Shown piece after piece: positions 58,520-64,000 of a stretch of 64,000 bases of DNA; the stretch's first letter is position 1; every line of letters begins with the position of its first letter. The DNA is from Desulfuromonadaceae bacterium (GTDB lineage Bacteria > Desulfobacterota > Desulfuromonadia > Geobacterales > Pseudopelobacteraceae), in the NCBI GenBank assembly GCA_028687585.1, contig JAQTZV010000020.1, positions 48,739-112,738 on the forward strand, read 5' to 3'. The position numbers were made by a program, and so were the translations under genes. The notes below the pieces were generated by a model. The model had not been told where the DNA came from, made no database searches, and worked only from the letters and a program-made list of their open reading frames with translations.

Positions 58520-58888
58520 TTATAGTACTTCCGGCGCAAGAGAAATTATTTTCATAAACTTTTTAGCACGCAGCTCTCTGGCAACCGGACCGAAGATACG
58601 AGTACCAACCGGCTCCTTAGCATTGTTGATGACAACACCTGAATTATCATCAAAACGGATGTACGATCCGTCCGGGCGTCCTAAAGATTTAGCTGTTCTG
58701 ACGACAACCGCCTTAACAACATCACCCTTTTTAACCTTAGAATTCGGCATTGCCTCACGAACAGAAGCAACAATTATATCACCAACACTCGCATATTTTC
58801 TTTTTGAGCCGCCCAGAACTTTAATGCAAAATAATTTTTTTGCACCGGAGTTGTCGGCTACATCTAGTACTGTCTGCATTTGAATCAT
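58520..58888 (-). CDS. rplN: 50S ribosomal protein L14
   Basis: This 122-residue protein begins [20 protein letters not shown] and includes [20 protein letters not shown], the L14 signature. It lies at the subunit interface. Confidence 0.97.
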   Translation of the reverse strand: MIQMQTVLDVADNSGAKKLFCIKVLGGSKRKYASVGDIIVASVREAMPNSKVKKGDVVKAVVVRTAKSLGRPDGSYIRFDDNSGVVINNAKEPVGTRIFGPVARELRAKKFMKIISLAPEVL

Positions 58889-58906
58889 TAGATGTTACTC
58901 CCTATA

Positions 58907-59164
58907 CTAAGAGATGCTTTCAATTATCTGCTTAATGCTCCAGCGTTTATCTTTGCTCAAAGGGCGGCATTCGATAATTTGCACACGATCACCAACTTTT
59001 GAACTGTTATGTTCATCATGGCACTTATATTTAACACTACGCTTAATATACTTACTGTAGACACTGTGCTTAACAAGACGATCGACTTTCACTACAACAG
59101 TCTTTTCCATCTTGTCGCTCACGACAACGCCTACTTGAGTTTTTCTGTGACCGCGTTCACTCAT
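58907..59164 (-). CDS. rpsQ: 30S ribosomal protein S17
   Basis: This 85-residue protein has [20 protein letters not shown] and [18 protein letters not shown]. Its ATG overlaps the rpmC stop by four bases. Confidence 0.96.
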   Translation of the reverse strand: MSERGHRKTQVGVVVSDKMEKTVVVKVDRLVKHSVYSKYIKRSVKYKCHDEHNSSKVGDRVQIIECRPLSKDKRWSIKQIIESIS

Positions 59165-59364
59165 TTTGTTACTCCCCCTGCCTTACTTTCGGTGAGAATG
59201 GTATTAATTCTAGCTATATTCTTACGAAGGCTCTTCAGCTTGGAAGTATTCTCAAGTCTACCGGTATGAAGCTGGAACTTAAGATTAAAAAGCTCCTGAG
59301 TTGACTCAGTATGTTTTTTTGCCAACTCTTCTGCTGATATTTTTCTAAGGTCATTAGGCTTCAT
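59161..59364 (-). CDS. rpmC: 50S ribosomal protein L29
   Basis: ATG 59364, six bases after GGGGGG, gives 67 residues beginning [39 protein letters not shown] is typical. It helps form the tunnel exit where trigger factor docks. It overlaps rplP by 11 bases and rpsQ by four. Confidence 0.95.
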   Translation of the reverse strand: MKPNDLRKISAEELAKKHTESTQELFNLKFQLHTGRLENTSKLKSLRKNIARINTILTESKAGGVTK

Positions 59365-59776
59365 GGGCATCCCCCCTGGAAATAAACTTAGTTGAAATGG
59401 GAAGCTTATGAGCTGCCAAACGAAAAGCCTCACGCGCGATCTCTTCGGTCACGCCTTCCATTTCATAGAGGACTGCACCAGGCTTAATAACGCTTACCCA
59501 CGAATCCGGAGAACCCTTTCCTTTACCCATCCTCGTCTCAGCAGGTTTAGCAGTAAGTGGTTTATCGGGGAAAATACGAATCCATATCTTACCACCCCTC
59601 TTAATATAGCGGGTCATGGCAATACGGGCTGCTTCAATCTGACGTGAATCGAGCCAACCACACTCAGTGGCTTGTAGACCATATTCACCAAAAGAGATTT
59701 CAATACCTCTGCAGGGCTTACCCGACATGCGGCCTTTCATCTGTTTTCTATGTTTTACCCGTTTCGGCATTAACAT
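59354..59776 (-). CDS. rplP: 50S ribosomal protein L16
   Basis: This 140-residue protein begins [20 protein letters not shown] and contains [20 protein letters not shown] and [19 protein letters not shown], the L16 signatures. Normal length. Confidence 0.97.
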   Translation of the reverse strand: MLMPKRVKHRKQMKGRMSGKPCRGIEISFGEYGLQATECGWLDSRQIEAARIAMTRYIKRGGKIWIRIFPDKPLTAKPAETRMGKGKGSPDSWVSVIKPGAVLYEMEGVTEEIAREAFRLAAHKLPISTKFISRGDAHEA

Positions 59777-59808
59777 TGATACGTGCTCCTATTGTGCATA
59801 ATTAAAAA

Positions 59809-60441
59809 TTACTTGCCAGGTAGAATTTCACCCTTAAAAATTAATACTTTTATACCAATGAGGCCATATGTTGTCTTCGCTTCGGCGAAACCGTAATCAA
59901 TGTCAGCTCGCAAAGTATGCAACGGAACTCTACCTTCACGATACCACTCTGTACGAGACATTTCCGCACCACCCAAACGACCTGAACAGGTAATACGAAT
60001 ACCCTTTGCCCCGAACTTGAGTGTTGATGTCACACTCTTCTTCATTGCTCTTCGAAAGGCTATGCGGCGCTCCAACTGTAAGGCAACGCTTTCAGCAACT
60101 AACTGAGCATCTAACTCAGGTTTACGAATTTCATTTATAGTAATAAAGATCTCTTTTTCAGAAATCAGAGCGAGTTCTTTCTTGATTGTTTCGACTTCAG
60201 AACCCTTTTTACCAATAATGAGACCGGGCCTTGCAGTGAAAATATTTATTTTGCACTTATTCGCAGCACGCTCAATCTCAATCTTTGAGACACCAGAGCT
60301 GTACAAGCGTTTTTTCAGATATTTGCGAATAGCAAGATCTTCATGCAGTAGTTTCGCATAATCTGCTTCAGCATACCATTTTGAATCCCAGGTTTTTGTT
60401 ACACCGAGTCTGAAGCCGATCGGATTAATTTTTTGTCCCAA
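59809..60441 (-). CDS. rpsC: 30S ribosomal protein S3
   Basis: This 210-residue protein starts [22 protein letters not shown] domain with [20 protein letters not shown], and the C-terminal [20 protein letters not shown]. Helps form the mRNA entry. Confidence 0.97.
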   Translation of the reverse strand: MGQKINPIGFRLGVTKTWDSKWYAEADYAKLLHEDLAIRKYLKKRLYSSGVSKIEIERAANKCKINIFTARPGLIIGKKGSEVETIKKELALISEKEIFITINEIRKPELDAQLVAESVALQLERRIAFRRAMKKSVTSTLKFGAKGIRITCSGRLGGAEMSRTEWYREGRVPLHTLRADIDYGFAEAKTTYGLIGIKVLIFKGEILPGK

Positions 60442-60463
60442 ACTACACCTCCACGTAATAAAA

Positions 60464-60799
60464 CTATTTCGAGTCTGAAAGGGTTACAGCAATATGACTA
60501 GTAGGCTTACGAATTTTGCTGGCACGCCCCATTGCACGAGGAACAAAACGTTTTAGTGCAGCTCCTCCATCAACAAATATTGTCTTTACAACCAGACGAT
60601 CAACATCTGAAACACCCTTTTGTTCTGCGTTAGAAACAGCAGACTTAAGAAGCTTGGAAACAAGCTTTGCTGAAGGCTGAGGCATAAACCGCAAAATATT
60701 CAGTGCATCTTGAATACCCTTTCCACGAACAAGGTCGACAACAAGACGAGTCTTGCGTGGCGAAAGGCGTACAGATGAGAGTTTAGCGTTGGATTCCAT
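60464..60799 (-). CDS. rplV: 50S ribosomal protein L22
   Basis: This 111-residue tunnel protein has [30 protein letters not shown] and [20 protein letters not shown]. Normal for the family. Confidence 0.97.
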   Translation of the reverse strand: MESNAKLSSVRLSPRKTRLVVDLVRGKGIQDALNILRFMPQPSAKLVSKLLKSAVSNAEQKGVSDVDRLVVKTIFVDGGAALKRFVPRAMGRASKIRKPTSHIAVTLSDSK

Positions 60800-60814
60800 T
60801 TATAAGCTCCCTTA

Positions 60815-61093
60815 CTACTTCTTGACTTTGCTCTTTTTATCAGCGGCATGACCGTGAAAAGTTCTAGTGGGTGAAAATTCACCCATTTTGTGGCCAACCA
60901 TATTTTCAGTAACAAAAACAGGAATAAATTTTTTGCCATTATGAACCGCAAAACTGCACCCGATAAAATCAGGGCTAATTGTTGAGCGGCGTGACCAGGT
61001 CTTGATGATCTTTTTGGAATTAGGACCTTCAGCCAGAACTTTTTTGTTCAGGTGGTCATCAATAAAAGGACCCTTTTTTATAGAACGTGCCAT
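60815..61093 (-). CDS. rpsS: 30S ribosomal protein S19
   Basis: This 92-residue protein begins [20 protein letters not shown] and has [20 protein letters not shown] and [19 protein letters not shown]. Normal. Confidence 0.97.
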   Translation of the reverse strand: MARSIKKGPFIDDHLNKKVLAEGPNSKKIIKTWSRRSTISPDFIGCSFAVHNGKKFIPVFVTENMVGHKMGEFSPTRTFHGHAADKKSKVKK

Positions 61094-61115
61094 AGTTTCT
61101 CAGCCTCTCAACGAA

Positions 61116-61940
61116 TTATTTACTGCGTTTCTTAACGATAAATCGATCAGATGTCTTGTTAGTGCGTGTCTTGTAACCTTTGGTTGGAATACCCCAAGGA
61201 GTTACTGGATGACGTCCGCCGGAAGTTCGGCCTTCACCACCACCATGTGGATGGTCAACAGGGTTCATTGCAACACCGCGCACTTTTGGACGTCTTCCAA
61301 GCCAACGCGAACGTCCAGCTTTACCAATGTTTATATTTTCGTGATCAGTATTACCAACTTGCCCGATAGTGGCATAGCAATCTTGCAGTACAAGTCGTAC
61401 TTCACCCGAAGGAAGCTTTACTTGGGAATATTTGCCTTCTTTTGACATCAGCTGCGCAAAAGTACCAGCACTTCTGGCTAATTGTGCACCTTTTCCGATT
61501 TTGAGTTCAATGTTGTGAATTACTGTGCCAAGTGGAATTGCCCGCAAAGGCAAGGAATTACCGGGCTTTATATCAGCCTCAGGACCACTGATGATAACAT
61601 CACCAACTTTTAAATCAAGTGGAGCCAGTATGTAGCGTTTCTCGCCGTCAGCATAAAACAGTAATGCAATTCGAGCGCTTCTGTTTGGGTCATACTCGAT
61701 ACTTGCAACAGTTGCAGGAATACTACGCTTGTCACGACGAAAATCGATAATACGATACTTCTGTTTGTGACCGCCACCTTGATGACGTGAGGTAATGCGA
61801 CCGTTTGCATTCCTGCCACCACTTTTTTTAAGTGATACTAGCAAGGATTTTTCAGGAGTAGTTTTAGTTATTTCAGCAAACGCGGAACAAGTTTGATGTC
61901 TGCGTCCAGCCGAAGTTGGATTATAGCTTTTAATTGCCAT
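61116..61940 (-). CDS. rplB: 50S ribosomal protein L2
   Basis: ATG 61940 (GGGG upstream) gives 274 residues beginning [20 protein letters not shown]. The peptidyl-transferase-proximal signature [20 protein letters not shown] is intact, with the histidine. The ORF upstream extension is not needed. Confidence 0.97.
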   Translation of the reverse strand: MAIKSYNPTSAGRRHQTCSAFAEITKTTPEKSLLVSLKKSGGRNANGRITSRHQGGGHKQKYRIIDFRRDKRSIPATVASIEYDPNRSARIALLFYADGEKRYILAPLDLKVGDVIISGPEADIKPGNSLPLRAIPLGTVIHNIELKIGKGAQLARSAGTFAQLMSKEGKYSQVKLPSGEVRLVLQDCYATIGQVGNTDHENINIGKAGRSRWLGRRPKVRGVAMNPVDHPHGGGEGRTSGGRHPVTPWGIPTKGYKTRTNKTSDRFIVKKRSK

Positions 61941-61961
61941 TGTGAACCCCAAACGTATTAG

Positions 61962-62246
61962 TTAGACTTCAAAGAAATCTATTGATTGCCCTTCCTGGAG
62001 CGTAACATATGCTTTTTTCCAGTTGGAACGTTTGCCCAAAGTTTTACCAGAACGCTTAACCTTACCGGCCACAGTTACCGTACGTACTGAAGCAACTTTG
62101 ACTTTAAAAAGATTTTCGATAGCTTGTTTAATTTCTATTTTATTCGCTGATTTATCAACCACAATGGCGACTTTATTGTTGGTTTCAGAGCCTAAAGACG
62201 TTTTTTCAGTTACATGTGGTTTTTTAATTATGGAGTAAATATTCAT
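61962..62246 (-). CDS. rplW: 50S ribosomal protein L23
   Basis: This 94-residue protein has [12 protein letters not shown] and [19 protein letters not shown]; it is the docking site of trigger factor at the tunnel exit. ATG overlaps the rplD stop by four bases. Confidence 0.96.
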   Translation of the reverse strand: MNIYSIIKKPHVTEKTSLGSETNNKVAIVVDKSANKIEIKQAIENLFKVKVASVRTVTVAGKVKRSGKTLGKRSNWKKAYVTLQEGQSIDFFEV

Positions 62247-62866
62247 TTTTGCAACACTCCTTCAGTTGATTGTACGGAGTCCTGAGTAAAGATAATGTGC
62301 TTATATTTCAACATATCATGAACATTCAATGCATCATGCTTAAGCATTTTAATATGTTTTACATTGCGAGCAGACAGAAACAAATTATTATTAAATTCAT
62401 CAGTAACTATTAAAGATTTGCTGAGGTCAAATGTTCCAAGAAAACCAACAAAATCTTTAGTCGATGCTTTTTCGAACTCAATTTTATCAAGGACAGTTAT
62501 ATTATTGTTCTGAAGTTTGTATGTCAGAACAGAACAAAGCGCCGCACATCGTGCTTTTTTATTCATACTGAGATTGTAGATTTTTGGCTGTGGACCGAAA
62601 GCAACACCACCGCCCGGATACTGCGGAGCACGGCTACAACCTTGACGTGCATTGCCAGTCCCTTTTTGTTTAAATGGCTTCTTACCGCCACCACGGACCG
62701 CAGAACGATTTTTAACAGCAACAGTCCCTGCTCTACGGTTTGCGAGTTGAATACGAAGCGCCTGGTGAATTAGGCTCTCCCGCACCTCAACATCAAACAC
62801 ATCATCGGAAAGTTGAACTTCACCAACCTGCTGTTTGTTCATATTGTACACTGCTATTGAAGGCAT
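62243..62866 (-). CDS. rplD: 50S ribosomal protein L4
   Basis: ATG 62866 (GGGAG seven bases upstream) gives 207 residues beginning [20 protein letters not shown]. The loop [20 protein letters not shown] reaches the exit tunnel. In E. coli L4 also represses the S10 operon; here the operon start is outside the window. Confidence 0.96.
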   Translation of the reverse strand: MPSIAVYNMNKQQVGEVQLSDDVFDVEVRESLIHQALRIQLANRRAGTVAVKNRSAVRGGGKKPFKQKGTGNARQGCSRAPQYPGGGVAFGPQPKIYNLSMNKKARCAALCSVLTYKLQNNNITVLDKIEFEKASTKDFVGFLGTFDLSKSLIVTDEFNNNLFLSARNVKHIKMLKHDALNVHDMLKYKHIIFTQDSVQSTEGVLQK

Positions 62867-62882
62867 ACACAAACTCCCAAAA

Positions 62883-63512
62883 CTAAGCTTTTACACTCTT
62901 TTTGATCATTATAATCGAATTTTTATGGCCTGGTACTGCACCTTTAATCAAAAGTAGATTATCAGCAACATCTACGCGAACAATTTTTAGCCGCTGAACG
63001 GTGACTTTAGCATTACCCATCTGTCCGGGCATTTTCTTGTTTTTAAAAACATGAGATGGAGTTGCAGAAGCCCCGATTGATCCAGGCGCTCTATGAAAAC
63101 GCGATCCATGGGAGGCACGGCCACCCTTGAAATTATAACGCTTCATAACACCCTGAAAACCCTTACCGATACTTGTGCCGGTTACATCAATCAGATCATC
63201 AGTAGAAAACTCATTTACTGTGATTTCATCACCAATGTTCATTGATTCGGCCTGATCATTTCTGAATTCACGCAAATGCCTGAAAACACCATGTCCTGAT
63301 TTTACACAATGACCAAGGTAGGGCTTGTTAACGTTTGCAGCAGCAACCGACTCAAATCCAACCTGAACAGCCGAGTAGCCATCACAACCAGCAGTTTTTT
63401 TCTGAACAACATAGCAAGGCCCGGCTTGAACTACTGTTACCGATACTCTTGTTCCGTCTTCAAGAAATATCTGGGTCATGCCCAGTTTTTTACCGATGAT
63501 ACCTTTCATCAT
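62883..63512 (-). CDS. rplC: 50S ribosomal protein L3
   Basis: This 209-residue protein begins [20 protein letters not shown] and carries [20 protein letters not shown]. Two adjacent ATGs (63512, 63509) are possible; AGGA fits the first. Confidence 0.96.
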   Translation of the reverse strand: MMKGIIGKKLGMTQIFLEDGTRVSVTVVQAGPCYVVQKKTAGCDGYSAVQVGFESVAAANVNKPYLGHCVKSGHGVFRHLREFRNDQAESMNIGDEITVNEFSTDDLIDVTGTSIGKGFQGVMKRYNFKGGRASHGSRFHRAPGSIGASATPSHVFKNKKMPGQMGNAKVTVQRLKIVRVDVADNLLLIKGAVPGHKNSIIMIKKSVKA

Positions 63513-63540
63513 ATTCAGTCCTATTCAGTCGTAGTTGCAG

Positions 63541-63849
63541 TTACAGTTTAATTTCTACATCAACGCCGGCAGATAAATCCAGCTTCATAAGAGCATCAAC
63601 TGTTTGCTGTGTAGGGTCAAGAATGTCAATTAATCGCTTGTGCGTTCTGATTTCGAACTGGTCACGAGACTTTTTATCAACATGGGGTCCACGGAGAACA
63701 CAATACTTATTTATTACAGTCGGTAACGGAATTGGTCCTGCAACACGAGCACCTGTTCTTTTTGCTGTATCGACAATTTCACCTACCGAAACATCAAGTA
63801 ATTTATGGTCATATGCCTTAAGGCGAATTCTTATCTTCTGACTCTGCAT
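63541..63849 (-). CDS. rpsJ: 30S ribosomal protein S10
   Basis: This 102-residue protein begins [20 protein letters not shown] and contains [20 protein letters not shown]. It also acts as NusE in antitermination. It follows tuf by 24 bases. Confidence 0.97.
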   Translation of the reverse strand: MQSQKIRIRLKAYDHKLLDVSVGEIVDTAKRTGARVAGPIPLPTVINKYCVLRGPHVDKKSRDQFEIRTHKRLIDILDPTQQTVDALMKLDLSAGVDVEIKL

Positions 63850-63873
63850 TGATAACCTCGTTACGTAACTTTA

Positions 63874-64000
63874 TTATTCAATAATTGAGGCAACAACGCC
63901 TGCACCGACAGTACGGCCACCTTCACGAATAGCAAAGCGCAGACCGTCATCCATTGCTATCGGGGTGATCAGATTAATGGTCATTGCAACGTTGTCGCCA
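63874..64000 (-). CDS. tuf: Elongation factor Tu, C-terminal end (cut by window edge)
   Basis: The last 42 residues are visible: [20 protein letters not shown], then [20 protein letters not shown] and a final E before TAA. This is the end of domain 3 of EF-Tu, the GTPase that delivers aminoacyl-tRNA. It lies directly upstream of rpsJ, as in the classical str-S10 junction. Confidence 0.96.
   Translation of the reverse strand, partial: GDNVAMTINLITPIAMDDGLRFAIREGGRTVGAGVVASIIE

Overview
The window looks like a chromosomal segment of an anaerobic, respiring deltaproteobacterium of the Geobacter type (Geobacterales/Desulfuromonadota). The reasons are the clpP-tig pair, a tungsten/ferredoxin-type aldehyde oxidoreductase, a membrane-anchored uptake [NiFe]-hydrogenase resembling Geobacter HyaSLB, a leucine/isovalerate oxidation cluster beside a branched-chain ABC transporter that contains an acyl-CoA ligase gene, and the selU/yedF/selD selenium genes. 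This placement is inferred from gene content; no database search was run.

Layout. 1-1513: start of clpP and all of tig (minus strand), then tRNA-Leu(UAG). 1811-9103: a long minus-strand run: a DUF255/YyaL-type protein, yhbY, gph, an aldehyde ferredoxin oxidoreductase, yraN, a split glutamine-dependent NAD+ synthase (amidase plus NadE) and a YciH/SUI1 protein. Most of these are joined by 4-bp ATGA overlaps. 9139-14179: a hybrid PAS histidine kinase, an iron alcohol dehydrogenase and a UvrD/Rep helicase. 14315-15303: a small accessory patch with a TumE/TumA-like toxin-antitoxin pair and a truncated ParB-like gene. 15304-17857: ppk1, preceded by an 11-bp-period direct repeat that resembles a Pho box. 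18097-21667: hydrogenase small subunit, large subunit and cytochrome b, ending at a terminator.

21787-26163 (minus) is a selenium block: selU, a Nudix hydrolase, a BioD-like/DRTGG protein, yedF and selD. 26319-26750 is a lone two-CBS-domain protein. 26824-40377 (minus) is a catabolic island: isovaleryl-CoA dehydrogenase, an alpha/beta hydrolase, both methylcrotonyl-CoA carboxylase subunits, methylglutaconyl-CoA hydratase, a MaoC protein, HMG-CoA lyase and a second HMGL-like enzyme without the catalytic cysteine. It continues with an acyl-CoA ligase, an MFS permease, a methyltransferase and a membrane protein. Diverging from it, 40796-48871 (plus) carries livG, an acyl-CoA ligase, livH, livM, livK, livF, a tandem universal stress protein and a MerR regulator. 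Together these genes suggest uptake, CoA activation and oxidation of leucine or branched-chain acids to acetyl-CoA and acetoacetate, possibly controlled by the MerR protein as a LiuR-like regulator.

48953-64000 (minus) is the S10-spc-alpha ribosomal protein supercluster from the end of tuf to rplQ, including secY, adk, map, rpmJ and rpoA. From about 47.6 kb onward the DNA is visibly more AT-rich than the rest. I saw no insertion sequence, prophage or CRISPR array. The main less-ordinary signals are the Asp-for-Cys hydrogenase small subunit, the HMGL paralogue without its cysteine, the Pho-box-like repeat and lysine-rich tails of Ppk1, the divergent liu/liv control region, the toxin-antitoxin/parB scar and two dispersed-type inverted repeats.
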